Below, one piece after another: positions 16,901 through 33,030 of a stretch of 64,000 nt of DNA. The DNA comes from Chamaelirium japonicum. Lineage: Eukaryota; Streptophyta; Magnoliopsida; Liliales; Melanthiaceae. Location of the stretch: the NCBI GenBank assembly GCA_947650365.1, contig CANTAL010000100.1, forward strand, positions 558,001 through 622,000, given 5' to 3'. The notes beneath the pieces were generated by a model. It did not search any database. It saw nothing but the letters and a program-made list of their open reading frames with translations, and was not told the DNA's origin. Made by a program: the position numbers and the translations under genes. Position 1 is the stretch's first letter. Every line of letters begins with the position of its first letter.

Positions 16901-19900
16901 ATTCGCACGATCCATTCTAACTCATTCGTACGATCCATTCTAATTCATTTGTACGATCCATTCTAGTATATTTGCACGAATATACGATCCATTCTAATTC
17001 ATTCGCACAAATGTATCCATTTTAATTCATTCGTACGATCCATTCTAATTCATTCGTATGATCTATTCAAATTCATTCACACGAATGTAACCATTCTAAT
17101 TCATTCGTACGATTCATTCTAATTCATTCGTATGAGCTATTCTAATTCATTCATACGATCCATTCTAATTCATTCGTACGATCCATTCTAATCCATTCTA
17201 ATTCATTCGTACGATCCATTCTAACTCATTCTCACAAATGTAACCTTTCTAATTCATTTGTGCGATCCATTCTAACTCATTCTCACAAAAGTACCCATTC
17301 TAATTCATTCGTATGATCCATTCTAATCCATTCGTACGATCCATTCTAATCCATTCGTACGATCTATTCTAATTCATTCGCACGAATGTTTCCATTCTAA
17401 TTCATTTGTACGATCCATTCTAATTCATTCCTATGATCCATTCTAATTCATTCGTACGATCCATTCAACTTCATTCGCATGAATGTATCCATTCTAACTC
17501 ATTCGCACGATCCATTCTAATTCATTTGTACGATCCATTCTAATTCATTCGTACGATCCATTCGAATTCATTCGTACGATCCATTCTAATGCATTCATAC
17601 AATTCATTCTAATTCATTCGCACGATCCATTCTAATTCATTCGTATGATCCATTCTAATTTATTTGCACGAATATACGATCCATTCTAATTTATTCGCAA
17701 GAATGTATCCATTCTAATTCATTCGTACAATCCATTCTAATTTATTCGTACAAATGTATCCATTCTAATTCATTCGTACGATCCATTCTAATTCATTCGT
17801 ACGATCCATTCTAATTCATTCGTACGATTCATTCTAATTCATTCGCACGATCTATTCTAATTCATTCGTACGATCCATTCTAATTCATTCGCACGAATGT
17901 ATCCATTCTAATGCATTCGTACTATTCATTCTAATTCATTCGCACGATCCATTCTAATTCATTCGTACGATCCATTCTTATTCATTCATATGATCCATTC
18001 TAATTCATTCGCACAATCCATTCTAATTCATTCGTACGATCCATTCTAATTCATTCGTTTGATCCATTCTAACTCATTCGGTGGATCCATTCTAATTCAT
18101 TCCTACGATCCAATCTAATTCATTCGCACGATCCATTCTAACTCATTCGTACGATCCATTCTAATTCGTTTATATGATCCATTCTAATTCATTCGTAAGA
18201 TCCATTCGTACGATCCATTCAAATTCATTCGCAAGAATGTATCCATTCTAATTCATTCGCACGATCAATTCTAATTCATTCGTACGATCCGTTCTAATTT
18301 ATTCATACAAACCATTCTAATTCATTCGTACAATCCATTCTAATTTATTCGTACAAATGTATCCATTCTAATCCATTCGTACGATCCATTCTAATTCATT
18401 CGTACGATTCATTCTAATTTATTCGTACGATCCATTCTAATTCATTCATACGATCTATTCTAATTCATTCGCATGATCCATTCTAATTCATTCGTACGAT
18501 CCATTCGAATTCATTCGTACAATCCATTCAAATTCATTCGTACGATGCAATCTAATTCATTCGCACGATCCATTCTAACTCATTCGGTGGATCCATTCTA
18601 ATTCATTCGGTGGATCCATTCTAATTCATTCGAACAATCCATTCTAATTTATTCGCATGATCCATTATAATTTATTCGTACGATCCATTCTAATTCATTC
18701 GTACGATGTATTCTAATTCATTCGCATGATCCATTCTAATTCATTCGGACGATCCATTCTAATTCATTCGTACAATCTATTCAAATTCATTTGTACGATA
18801 CAATCTAATTCATTCGCACCAATGTATCTATTCTAATTCATTCGTACAATGCGTTCTAATCCATTCGTACGATCCATTCTAATCCATTCGTACGATCCAT
18901 TCTAATTCATTCGCATGAATGTCACCATTCTTATTCATTCATATGATCCATTCTAATTCACTCGTACGATCCATTCTAATTCATTCGTATGATCCATTCT
19001 AATTCATTTGTACGATCCATTCTTATTCATTCATACGATCCATTCTAATTCATTCGCACAATCCATTCTAATTCATTCGTACGATCCATTCTAATTCATT
19101 CGTATGATCTATTCTAACTCATTCGGTGGATCCATTCTAATTCATTCGTACGATCTATTCTAATTCATTCACACGATCTATTCAAACTCATTCATACGAT
19201 CCATTCTAATTCATTTGTACGATCCATTCTAATTTCTTTGCACGAATATACGATCCATTCTAATTCATTCGCACAAATGTATCCATTCTAATTCATTCGT
19301 ACGATCCATTCTAATTCATTCGTATGATCTATTCTAATTCATTCGCACGAATGTAACCATTCTAATTCATTCGTACGATTCATTCTAATTCATTCGTATG
19401 AGCTATTCTAATTCATTCGTACGATCCATTCTAATTCATTCGTACGATCCATTCTAATCCATTCATACGATCCATTCGAATTCCTTCGTACGATCCATTC
19501 TAATTCATTCTCACAAATGTAACCTTTCTAATTCATTTGTACGATCCATTCTAATTCATTCATACGATCCATTCTAATTCGTTCATACGATCCATTCTAA
19601 TTTGTTCGTACGATCCATTCTAATTCGTTCGTACGATCCATTCTAATTCATTCGTACGATCCATTCTAATTCATTCGCACGAATGTATCCATTCTAATGC
19701 ATTCGTACGATTCATTCTAATTCATTCGCACGATCCATTCTAATTCATTCGTACGATCCATTCTTATTCATTCATACGATCCATTCTAATTCATTTATAA
19801 AAATAAATTAGAATGGATCGTACGAATGGATTAGCATAGATCGTGCGAATGAATTAGAATGGATCGTACGAACGAATTAGAATGGATCATATGAACGAAT

Positions 19901-21624
19901 TAGAATGGATCGTACGAATGAATTAGAATGAATACATTCGAGCGAATGAATTAGAATGAATCGTACGAATGAATTAGAATGGATCAAAGGAATGAATTAG
20001 AATGGATCGTACGAATGGATTAGAATGCATTGTACGAATGAATTAGAATAGATCATAAAAATGAATTAGAATGGATACATTCGTGCGAATGAATTAGAAT
20101 GGATCGTACGAATGAATTCGAATGGATCGTGCGAATGAATTAGAATGGATAGTGTGAATGAATACGAATGAATTAGAATGGATACATTCGTGCGAATGAA
20201 TTAGAATGGATCGTACGAATGAATTAGAATGGATCGTACGAATAAATTAGAATGGATCGTACGAATGAATTAGAATGGATCCACCGAATGAGTTAGAATG
20301 GATCATACGAATGAATTAGAATGGATCGTACGAATGAATTAGAATGGATACATTCGAGCGAATGAATTAGAATAGATCGTAGGAATGAATTAGAATGGAT
20401 CATATGAATGAATTAGAATGGATCGTACGAAAGAATTAGAATAGATTGTACGAATGAATTAGAATGGATACATTCAAGCGAATGAATTAGAATAGATCGT
20501 AGGAATGAATTAGAATGGATCATATGAATGAATTAGAATGGATCGTGCGAATGAATTAGAATGGATTGTACGAATGAATTAGAATGGACACATACGTACG
20601 AATGAATTAGAATGGATCGTACGAATGAATTAGAATGGATCATGCGAATGAATTTGAATGGATTGTACGAATGAATTATAATGGATCGAACGAATGAATT
20701 AGAATGGATCATGCGAATGAATTAGAATAGATCGTAGGAATGAATTAGAATGGATCATACGAATGAATTAGAATGGATCGTGCGAATGAATTAGAATAGA
20801 TCGTACGAATGAATTAGAATAGATTGTACGAACGAATTAGACTGGATCGTACGAACGAATTAGAATGGATCGTAGGAACGAATTAGAATGGATCGTACAA
20901 ATGAATTAGAATGGATACATTCGAGCGAATGAATTAGAATGGATCGTACGAATGAATTAGAATGGATCATAGGAATGAATTAGAATGGATCGTGCAAATG
21001 AATTAGAATGGATACATTCGTGCGAATGAATTAGAATGGATCGTAGGAATGAATTAGAATGGATCGTATGAATGGATTAGAATGGATCATATGAATGAAT
21101 TAGAATGGTTACATTCGTGCGAATGAATTAGAATGGATCGTACGAATGGATTAGAATGGATCGTACGAATGGATTAGAACGCATTGTACGAATGAATTTG
21201 AATAGATACATTTGTGCGAATGAATTAGATTGCATCGTACGAATGAATTTGAATGGATTGTACGAATGAATTAGAATGGATCGTACGAATGAATTAGAAT
21301 GGATCATGCGAATGAATTAGAATAGATCGTACGAATGAATTAGAATGGATCGTACGAATGAATTAGAATGGATCGTGCGAATGAATTAGAATGGATCGTA
21401 CGAATGAATTAGAATGGATCCACCGAATGAGTTAGAATGGATCATACGAATCAATTAGAATGGACCGTATGAATGAATTAGAATGGATTGTGCGAATAAA
21501 TTAGAATGGATCGTATGAATGAATAAGAATGGATCGTACGAATGAATTAGAATGGATCGTGCGAATGAATCAGAATGAATCATACGAAAGCATTAGAGTG
21601 GATCGTACGAATGAATTAGAATGA

Positions 21625-21634
21625 ATCGTACGAT
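21625..21634. other. Inverted satellite junction (F to R) centred on CGTACG
   Basis: ATCGTACGAT. The left flank carries a GCATTAGAGTGG variant of the shared monomer, and a TTCGTCCGATCC monomer follows, as near 35080. Confidence 0.85.
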
Positions 21635-22440
21635 CCATTCTAATTCATTCGTCCGATCCATTCTAATTCATTCACACGAATGTATCCATTCTAATTTATT
21701 CGTACAGTCCATTCTAATTCATACGCACGATCCATTCTAATTCATTCGTATGATCCATTCTAATTCATTCCTACGATCTATTCTAATTCATTCGCTCGAA
21801 TTTATCCATTCTAATTCATTCGTACAATCCATTCTAATTCATTCGCACGATCCATTCTAATTCATTCGTATGATCCATTCTAATTCATTCCTATGATCTA
21901 TTCTAATTCATTCGCTCGAATGTATCCATTCTAATTCATTCGTACGATCCATTCTATTTCATTCGTATGATCCATTCTAACTCATTCGGTGGATCCATTC
22001 TAATTCATTCGTACGATCCATTCTAATTTATTCGTACGATCCATTCTAATTCATTCACACGAATGTATCCATTCTAATTCATTCGTACGATCCATTCTAA
22101 TTCATTCACACTATCCATTCTAATTCATTCGCACGATCCATTCTAATTCATTCGTACAATCCATTCTAATTCATTCGCACGAATGTATCCATTCTAATTC
22201 ATTTGTACGATCCATTCTAATTCATTCGTACAATGCGTTCTAATCCATTCGTACGATCCATTCTAATTCATTCCTATGATCCATTCTAATTCATTCGTAC
22301 GATCCATTTTAATTCATTCGCTCGAATGTATCCATTCTAATTCATTCGTACGATCCATTCTAATTCGTTCATACGATCCATTCTAATTCATTCGTACGAT
22401 CCATTCAAATTCATTCGCACGATCCATTCTAATCCATTCG

Positions 22441-22488
22441 TACGATCCATTCTAATTCATTCGTACAAATGAATTAGAATGGATCGTA
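22441..22488. other. 48-bp near-perfect palindrome at an R-to-F junction
   Basis: Two 24-base arms meeting at GTAC (22463-22466), with one mismatched pair (C at 22462, A at 22467). Orientation changes from R to F exactly at the centre. Confidence 0.85.
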
Positions 22489-22779
22489 TGAATGAATAAG
22501 AATGGATCGTACGAATGAATTAGAATGGATCGTGCGAATGAATTAGAATGAATCGTACGAATAAATTAGAATGGATCGTACGAACGAATTAGAATGGATC
22601 ATATGAACGAATTAGAATGGATCGTATGAATGAATTAGAATGGATACATTTGAGCGAATGAATTAGAATAGATCGTACGAACGAATTAGAATGGATCATA
22701 GGAATGAATTAGGATGGATCGTGCAAATGAATTAGAATGGATACATTCGTGCGAATGAATTAGAATGGATCGTAGGAAT

Positions 22780-24000
22780 GAATTAGAATGGATCGAACGA
22801 ATTAATTAGAATGGTTACATTCGTGCGAATGAATTAGAATGGATCGTACGAATGGATTAGAATGGATCGTACGAATGGATTAGAATGGATCGTACGAATG
22901 AATTAGAATGGATCGTACAAATAAATTAAAAAGGTTACATTTATGAGAATGAATTAGAATGGATCGTACGAATGAATTAGAATGGATCGTACGAATGGAT
23001 TAGAATGGATCGTACGAATGAATTAGAATAGCTCATACGAATTAATTAGAATGAATCGTACAAATGAATTAGAATGGTTACATTTGTGCGAATGAATTAG
23101 AATAGATCATACGAATGAATTAGAATGGATCGTACGAATGAATTAGAATGGATACATTTGTGCGAATGAATTAGAATGGATCGTATATTCGTGCAAATAA
23201 ATTAGAATGGATCATACAAATGAATTAGAATGGATCGTACGAATGAGTTAGAATGGATCGTGCGAATAAATTAGAATGGATCGTATGAATGAATTAGATT
23301 GGATCCACCGAATGAGTTAGAATGGATCATACGAATGAATTAGAATGGATCGTACGAATGAGTTAGAATGGATCGTGCGAATGAATTAGAATGGATACAT
23401 TCGAGCGAATGAATTAGAATGGATACATTTGTGCGAATGAATTAGAATGGATCGTATATTCGTGCAAATAAATTAGAATGGATCATACAAATGAATTAGA
23501 ATGGATCGTACGAATGAGTTAGAATGGATCGTGCGAATGAATTAGAATGGATCGTATGAATGAATTAGATTGGATCCACCGAATGAATTAGAATGGATAC
23601 ATTCGTGCGAATGAATTAGAATGGATCGTAGGAATGAATTAGAATGGATCGTACGAATTAATTAGAATGGTTACATTCGTGCGAATGAATTAGAATGGAT
23701 CGTACGAATGGATTAGAATGGATCGTACGAATGGATTAGAATGGATCGTACGAATGAATTAGAATGGATCGTACAAATAAATTAAAAAGGTTACATTTAT
23801 GAGAATGAATTAGAATGGATCGTAGGAATGAATTAGAATGGATCGTACGAATTAATTAGAATGGTTACATTCGTGCGAATGAATTAGAATGGATCGTACG
23901 AATGGATTAGAATGGATCGTACGAATGGATTAGAATGGATCGTACGAATGAATTAGAATGGATCGTACAAATAAATTAAAAAGGTTACATTTATGAGAAT
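22780..24000. repeat. Three copies of a variant run ending in AAAAAGGTTACATTTATGAG
   Basis: The run GTAGG..., two GAATGGATTAG monomers, ACAAATAAATTAAAAAGG, ACATTTATGAG occurs with its AAGG at 22931, 23787 and 23981. Another run with GTATATTCGTGCAAATAAATT is duplicated at 23181 and 23452 (271-bp offset). This is recent local shuffling. Confidence 0.75.
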
Positions 24001-24525
24001 GGATCGTACGAATGTATTAGAATGGTTACATTTGTGCGAATGAATTAGAATAGATCATACGAATGAATTAGAATGGATCGTACGAATGAATTAGAATGGA
24101 TCGTACGATTCATTCCAATTCATTCGTACGATCCATTCTAATGCATCCGTACGATTCATTCTAATTCATTCACACGATCCATTCTAATTCATTCGTACGA
24201 TCCATTCTTATTCATTCATACGATCCATTCTAATTCATTCGCACAATCCATTCTAATTCATTCGTATGATCCATTCTAATTCATTCGTATGATCCATTCT
24301 AATTCATTCGTATGATCCATTCTAACTCATTTTAGAATGGATCGTACGAACGAATTAGAATGGATCGTATGAACGAATTAGAATGGATCGTACGAATGAA
24401 TTAGAATGGATCGTACGGATGAATTAGAATAGATCGTACAAATGGATTAGAATGGATCATACGAATGGATTAGAATGGATCGTACGAATGGATTAGAATG
24501 GATCGTACGAATGAATTAGAATGGA

Positions 24526-26396
24526 TCATACAAATGAATTAGAAAGGTTACATTCGTGAGAATGAATTAGAATGGATCGTACGAATGAATTAGAATGGAT
24601 TATGCGAATGAATTTGAATGGATCGTACGAATGAATTAGAATCGATCGAACGAATGAATTAGAATGGATACATTCGAGCGAATGAATTAGAATAGATCGT
24701 AGGAATGAATTAGAATGGATCATTCGAATGAATTAGAATGGATCGTGCGAATGAATTAGAATGGATTGTACGAATGAATTAGAATGAATACATTCGTGCG
24801 AATGAATTAGAATGGATCGGACGAATGAATTAGAATGGATCGTACGAATGAATTAGAATGGATCGTGCGAATGAATTAGAATGAATCGTACGAATGCATT
24901 AGAATGGATACATTCGTGCGAATGAATTAGAATGGATCGTACGAATGAATTAGAATGGATCATGTGAATGAATTAGAATGGATCGTACGAATGAATTAGA
25001 ATGGATACATACAAATGAATTAGAAAGGTTACATTCGTGAGAATGAATTAGAATGGATCGTACGAATGAATTAGAATGGATCGTACGAATGAATTAGAAT
25101 TGATACATTCGAGCGAATGAATTAGAATGGATCGTACGAATGAATTAGAATGGATCATAGGAATGAATTAGAATGGATCGTGCAAATGAATTAGAATGGA
25201 TACATTCATGCGAATGAATTAGAATGTATCGTAGGAATTAATTAGAATGGATCGTACGAATGAATTAGAATGGTTACATTCGTGCGAATGAATTAGAATG
25301 GATCGTATGAATGAATTAGAATTTATCGTACAAATGAATTAGAAAGGTTACATTTGTAAGAATGAATTAGAATGGATCGTACGAATGGATTAGAATGGAT
25401 CGTACGAATGAATTAGAATGGATCATACAAATGAATTAGAAAGATTACATTCGTGAGAATGAATTAGAATGGATCGTATGAATGAATTAGAATGGATCAT
25501 GCGAATGAATTTGAATGGATCGTATGAATGAATTAGAATGGATCGAACGAATAAATTAGAATGGATACATTCGAGCGAATGAATTAGAATAGATCGTAGG
25601 AATGAATTAGAATGGATCATACGAATGAATTAGAATGGATTGTACGAATGACTTAGAATGGATACATTCGTGCGAATGAATTAGAATCGATTTGACGAAT
25701 GAATTAGAATGGATCGTACAAATGAATTAGAATGGGTCGTGCAAATGAATTAGAATGAATCGTACGAATGCATTAGAATGGATACATTCGTGCGAATGAA
25801 TTAGAATGGATCGTACGAATGAATTAGAATGGATACATTCGAGCGAATGAATTAGAATGGATCGTACGAATGAATTAGAATGGATCATAGGAATGAATTA
25901 GAATGGATCGTGCAAATGAATTAGAATGGATACATTCATGCGATTGAATTAGAATGTATCGTAGGAATTAATTAGAATGGATCGTACGAATGAATTAGAA
26001 TGGTTACATTCGTGCGAATGAATTAGAATGGATCGTACGAATGAATTAGAATGCATCGTACAAATGAATTAGAAAGGTTACATTTGTGAGAATGAATTAG
26101 AATGGATCGTACGAATGGATTAGAATGGATCGTACGAATGGATTAGAATGGATCGTACGAATGGATTAGAATGGATCGTACGAATGAATTAGAATGGATC
26201 ATACAAATGAATTAGAAAGATTACATTCGTGAGAATGAATTAGAATGGATCGTATGAATGAATTAGAATGGATCATGCGAATGAATTTGAATGGATCGTA
26301 TGAATGAATTAGAATGCATCGAACGAATAAATTAGAATAGATACATTCGAGCAAATGAATTAGAATAGATCGTAGGAATGAAATAGAATGGATCAT
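24526..26396. repeat. Three related higher-order satellite blocks (897 and 776 bp apart)
   Basis: Blocks beginning at 24526, 25423 and 26199 share the same order of variants (TACATTCGTGAG, ATGCGAATGAATTTG, ATCGAACGAAT, ACATTCGAGC, ATCGTAGG). Between the second and third, the offset is 730 bp at GAATGTATCGTAGG and 776 bp further right. The 46-bp difference equals two extra 23-bp monomers near 26110-26170. Confidence 0.82.
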
Positions 26397-28839
26397 ACGA
26401 ATGAATTAGAATGGATAATGCGATTGAATTAGAATGGATTGTACGAATGAATTAGAATGGATACATTCGTGCGAATGAATTAGAATCGATTTGACGAATG
26501 AATTAGAATGGATCGTACGAATGAATTAGAATGGGTCGTGCAAATGAATTAGAATGAATCGTACGAATGTATTAGAATGGATACATTCGTGCGAATGAAT
26601 TAGAATGGATCGTACGAATGAATTAGAATGGATCGTGCGAATGAATTAGAATGGATCGTATGATTGATTTAGAATGGATCGTGCGAATGAATTAGAATGG
26701 ATCGTACGAATGAATTAGAATGGATACATTTGTGCGAATGAATTAGAATGGATTGTACGAATAAATTAGAATGGATCGTACGAATGAATTAGAATGGATA
26801 CATTTGTACGAATGAATTAGAATGGATCGTGCGAACGAATTAGAATGGATCGTACGAATGAATTAGAATGGATCGTACGAATGAATTAGAATGGATCTTG
26901 CGATTGAATTAGAATAGATCGTACGAATGAATTAGAATGGATACATTCGTGCGAATGAACTAGAATGGATACATACATTCATGCGAATGAATTAGAATGG
27001 ATCGTATGAATGAGTTAGAATGGATCGTATGAATGAATTAGAATGGATTGCATGAATGAATTAGAATGGATCATACGAATGAATTGGAATGGATCGTATG
27101 AATGAATTAGAATAGATACATTCATGCAAATGACTTAGAATGGATCGTACGAATGAATTAGAATGGATCATACGAATGAATTAGAATGGATCGTGTGAAT
27201 GAATTAGAATGGATCGTGCGAATGAATTAGAATGGATACATTCGTACAAATGAATTAGAATGGATCGTGCGAATCAATTAGAATGGATCGTACGAATGAA
27301 TTAGAATGGATACATTTGTGCGAATGAATTAGAATGGATCGTATGAATGAATTAGAATGAATCATACGAATGAATTAGAATGGATCATACGAATGAATTA
27401 GAATACATCATGTGAATGAATTAGAATGGATCGTACGTTTGAATTAGATTGGATTGTGCGAATGAATTAGAATGGATATATTCGTGCGAATGAATTAGAA
27501 TAGATCGTATGAAAGAATTAGAATAGATGGTACGAATGAATTAGAATGGATACATTTGTATGAATGAATTAGAATGGATTGTACGAATGAATTAGAATGG
27601 ATCGTACGAATGAATTAGAATGGATAGTGCGAATGAATTAGAATGGATCGTACGAATGAATTAGAATGGATTGTACGAATGAATTAGAATAGATCGTACG
27701 AATGAATTAGAATGGATTGTGCGAATAAATTAGAATGGATCGTACGAATGAATTAGAATTGATCGTACGAATGAATTAGAATGGATACATTTGTGCGAAT
27801 GAATTAGAATAGCTCATATATTCGTGCAAATGAATTAGAATGGATCGTACAAATGAATCCATTCTAATTCATTCGCACGAATGTATCCAGTCTAATTCAT
27901 TTGCATGAATGTATCCATTCTAATTTATTCGTACCAATGAATTAGAATGGATCGTACGAACGAATTAGAATGGATCGTACGAATGAATTAGAATGGATAC
28001 ATTTGTGCGAATGAATTAGAATAGATCGTACGAATGAATTAGAATGGATTGTACGAATGAATTAGTTCGTACGAATGAATTAGAATGGATCGTACGAATG
28101 AATCGTACGATCCGTTCTAATTCATTCCTACGATCTATTCTAATCCATTCGCACGAATGTATCCATTCTAATTCATTTGCAGGAACCATTCTAATTCATT
28201 CGCACAAATGTATCCATTCTAATTCATTCGTAAGATCCATTCTAATTCATTCGTATGATCTATTCTAATTCATTCGCTCGAATGTATCCATTCTAACCAT
28301 TCGAATTCATTCGTATGATCCATTCTAATTCATTCATAATATCCATTCTAATTCATTCGCATGAATATATCTATTCTAATTCATTCGTATGATCCATTCT
28401 TATTCATTCGTACGATCCATTCTAATTCATTCGCATGATCCGTTCTAATTCATACGATCCATTCTAATTCATTCGCACAATCCATTCTAATTCATTCGTA
28501 CGATCCATTCTAATTCATTTGTATGATCCATTATAACTCATTTTAGAATGGATCGTACGAACGAATTAGAATGGATCGTATGAACAAATTAGAATGGATC
28601 GTACGAATGAATTAGAATGGATACATTCGAGCGAATGAATTAGAATGGATCGTACAAATGAATTAGAATGGATCGTACAAATGGATTAGAATGGATCGTA
28701 CGAATGAATTAGACTAGATCGAACGAATGAATTAGAATGGATACATTCGAGCGAATGAATTAGAATAGATCGTAGGAATGAATTAGAATGGATCGTGCGA
28801 ATGAATTAGAAAGGATCGTACGAATGAATTAGAATGGAT

Positions 28840-30196
28840 CAGAGGAATGAAGTAGAATGGATCGTGCAAATGAATTAGAATGGATCGTACGAATGAATTA
28901 GAATGGATCGAGCGAATGAATTAGAATGGATCCTACGAATGAATTAGAATGGATCGTACGAATGAATTAGAATGGACACATTCGAGCGAATGAATTAGAA
29001 TGGATTGTACGAATGAATTAGAATGGATCATAGAAATGAATTAGAATGGATCGTGCAAATGAATTAGAATGGATCATACGAATGAATTAGACTAGATTGT
29101 ACGAATGAATTAGAATAGATCGTGCGAATGAATTAGAATGGATCGTAGGAATGAATTAGAATGGATCGTAAGAATGAATTAGAATGGTTACATTCGTGCG
29201 AATGAATTAGAATGGATCGTACGAATGGATTAGAATGGATCGTGCGAATGAATTAGAATTGATTGTACGAATGAATTAGAATGATTACATTTGTGCGAAT
29301 GAATTAGAATAGATCGGACGAATGAATTAGAATGGATCGTACGAATGAATTAGAATGGATCGTGCGAATGAATTAGAATAAATCGTACGAATGCATTAGA
29401 ATGGATACATTCGTGCGAATGAATTAGAATGGATCGTACGAATGAATTAGAATGGATCATGTGAATGAATTAGAATGGATCGTACGAATGAATTAGAATG
29501 GATACATACAAATGAATTAGAAAGGTTACATTCGTGAGAATGAATTAGAATGGATCATACGAATGAATTAGAATGGATCGTACGAATGGATTAGAATTGA
29601 TACATTTGTGCGAATGAAATAGATTGCATCGTACAAATGAATTTGAACGGATTGTACGAATGAATTAGAATGGATCGTACGAACGAATTAGAATGGATCG
29701 TACAAATGAATTAGAATGGATCGTACGAATGAATTAGAATGGATACATTCGAGCGAATGAATTAGAATGGATCGTACGAATGAATTAGAATGGATCATAG
29801 GAATGAAGTAGAATGGATCGTGCAAATGAATTACAATGGATCGTACGAATGAATTAGAATGGATCGAGCGAATGAATTAGAATGGATCCTACGAATGAAT
29901 TAGAATGGATCGTACGAATGAATTAGAATGGACACATTCGAGCGAGTGAATTAGAATGGATCGTACGAATGAATTAGAATGGATCATAGAAATGAATTAG
30001 AATGGATCGTGCAAATGAATTAGAATGGATCATACGAATGAATTAGACTAGATTGTACGAATGAATTAGAATAGATCGTGCGAATGAATTAGAATGGATC
30101 GTAGGAATGAATTAGAATGGATCGTAAAAATGAATTAGAATGGTTACATTCGTGCGAATGAATTAGAATGGATCGTACGAATGGATTAGAATGGAT
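28840..30196. repeat. Satellite blocks repeated at a 956-bp offset
   Basis: 28840-29240 matches 29796-30196. Shared rare variants are GAATGAAGTAGAATGG, GGATCGAGCGAATG, GGATCCTACG, GGACACATTCGAGCG and AGACTAGATTGTACG, in the same order. Confidence 0.82.
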
Positions 30197-33030
30197 CGTA
30201 CGAATGAATTAGAATGAATCGTACAAATGAATTAGAAAGGTTATATTTGTGAGAATGAATTAGAATGGATCGTACGAATGAATTAGAATGGATCGTACGA
30301 ACGAATTAGAATGGATCATACGAACGAATTAGAATGGATCGTATGAACGAATTAGAATGGATCGTACGAATGAATTAGAATGGATACATTCGAGCGAATG
30401 AATTAGAATGGATCGTACGAATGAATTAAAATGGATCATAGGAATGAATTAGAATGGATCGAGCAAATGAATTAGAATGGATACATTCGAGCGAATGAAT
30501 TAGAATAGATCGTAGGAATGAATTAGAATGGATCATACGAATGAATTAGAATGGATCGTACGAATGGATTAGAATGGATCGTACGAATGGATTAGAATGG
30601 ATCGTACTAATGAATTAGAAAGGTTACATTTATGAGAATGAATTAGAATGGATCGTATGAATGAATTAGAATGGATCGTACGAATGGAGTAGAATGGATC
30701 ATACGAATGGATTAGAATGGATCGTACGAATGGATTAGAATGGATCGTACGAATGAATTAGAATGGATCATACAAATGAATTAGAAAGGTTACATTCATG
30801 AGAATGAATTAGAATGGATCGTACGAATGAATTAGAATCGATCATACGAATGAATTTGAATGGATCGTACGAATGAATTAGAATGGCTCAAACGAATGAA
30901 TTAGAATGGAAACATTCGAGCGAATGAATTAGAATAGATCGTAGGAATGAATTAGAACGGATCATACGAATGAATTAGAATGGATCGTGTGAATGAATTA
31001 GAATGGATTGTACGAATGAATTAGAATGGATACATTCGTGCGAATGAATTAGAATGGATCGTACGAATGAATTAGAATGGATCTTGCGAATGAATTAGAA
31101 TGAATCGTACGAATGAATTAGAATGGATCGTACGAATGAATTAGAATGGATTTATTTGTACAAATAAATTAGAATGGATTGTATGAATGAATTAGAATGG
31201 ATACATTCTTGCGAATAAATTAGAATGGATCGTATATTCGTGCAAATAAATTAGAATGGATCATACGAATGAATTAGAATGGATCGTGCGAATGAATTAG
31301 AATGAATCGTACGAATGCATTAGAATGGATCGTACGAATGAATTAGAATGAATAGTACGATCCATTCTAATTCATTTATTCGTACGATCCATTCTAATTC
31401 ATTCGTACGATCTATTCTAATTCATTCGCATGATCCATTCTAATTCATTCGTACGATCCATTCTAATTCATTCGTACAATCCATTCAATTCAAACGAATG
31501 AATTAGAATGGATACATTCGTACGATCCATTCTAATCCATTCGTACGATCCATTCTAATTCATCCGCACAAATGTATCCATTTTAATTCATTTGTATGAT
31601 CCATTCTAATTCATTCGTACGATCCATTCTAATTCATTCGTTCTAATCCATTCTAATTCATTCGCACAAATCTATCCATTCTAATCCATTCGTGCGATCC
31701 ATTCTAATCCATTCGTACGATCCATTCTAATTCATTCGCACGAATGTATCCATTCTAATTCATTCGTACGATCCATTCTAATTCATTCCTACGATCCATT
31801 CTAATTCATTCGCTCGAATGTATCCATTCTAATTCATTCGTCTGATCCTTTCTAATCCATTCGTACGATCCATTCTAATTCATTCGTACGATCCATTCTA
31901 ATTCATTCTCACAAATGTAACTTTTCTAATTCATTTGTACGATCCATTCTAATTCATTTGTACGATCCATTTTAATTCATTTATACGAATGGATTAGAAT
32001 GGATCGTACGAATGAATTAGAATGGATACATTTGTGCGATGAATAAGAATAGATCGTACGAATGAATTAGAATGGATCATGCGAATGAATTTGAATGGAT
32101 CATACAAATGAATTAGAATGGATCGTACGAATGGATTAGAATGGATCGTACGAATGAATTAGAATGGATTGTACAAATGAATTAGAAAGGTTACATTTGT
32201 GAGAATGAATTAGAATGGATCGTACGAATGAGTTAGAATGGATCATACAAATGAATTAGAAAGGTTACATTCGTGAGAATGAATTAGAATGGATCGTTCG
32301 AATGAATTAGAATGGATACATTTGTGCGAATGAATTAGAATGGATTGTACGAATGAATTAGAATGGATCGTACGAATGAATTAGAAAGGTTACATTTGTG
32401 AGAATGAATTAGAATGGATCGTACGAATGAAATAGAATGGATCGTACGAATGGATTAGAATGGATCGTACGAATGAATTAGAATGGATCGTACGAATGAA
32501 TTAGAATGGATCGTGCGAATGAATTAGAATTCATCGTGCGAATGAATTAGAATGGATTGTATGAATGGATTAGAATGGATCGTACGAATGAATTAGAACG
32601 CATTGTACGAATGAATTAGAATGGATCGTACGAATGGATTAGAATGGATCGTATGAATGAATTAGAATGGATACATTCGTGCGAATGAATAAGAATGGAA
32701 CGTACGAATGGATTAGAATGGATCGTACGAATGGATTAGAATGGATCGTACAAATGAATTAGTAAGGTTACATTTGTGAGAATGAATTAGAATGGATCAT
32801 ACGAATGGATTAGAACAGATCGTACGAATGGATTAGAACGGAGCGTACGAATGGATTAGAATGGATCGTACGAATGGATTAATATGGATCGTACGAATGA
32901 ATTAGAATGGATCATACAAATGAATTAGAAAGGTTACATTCGTGAGAATGAATTAGAATGGATCGTACGAATGAATTAGAATGGATCGAGCGAATGAATT
33001 AGAATGGATCGTACGAATGGATTAGAATGG

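Larger units (their letters stand above)
19675..22650. repeat. Large satellite segment, copy 2
   Basis: The left part matches 11265-13200. The right part (about 21400-22650), including the F-to-R junction at 21625 and the R-to-F junction at 22464, matches 34830-35900 with the same variant order. Confidence 0.75.
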
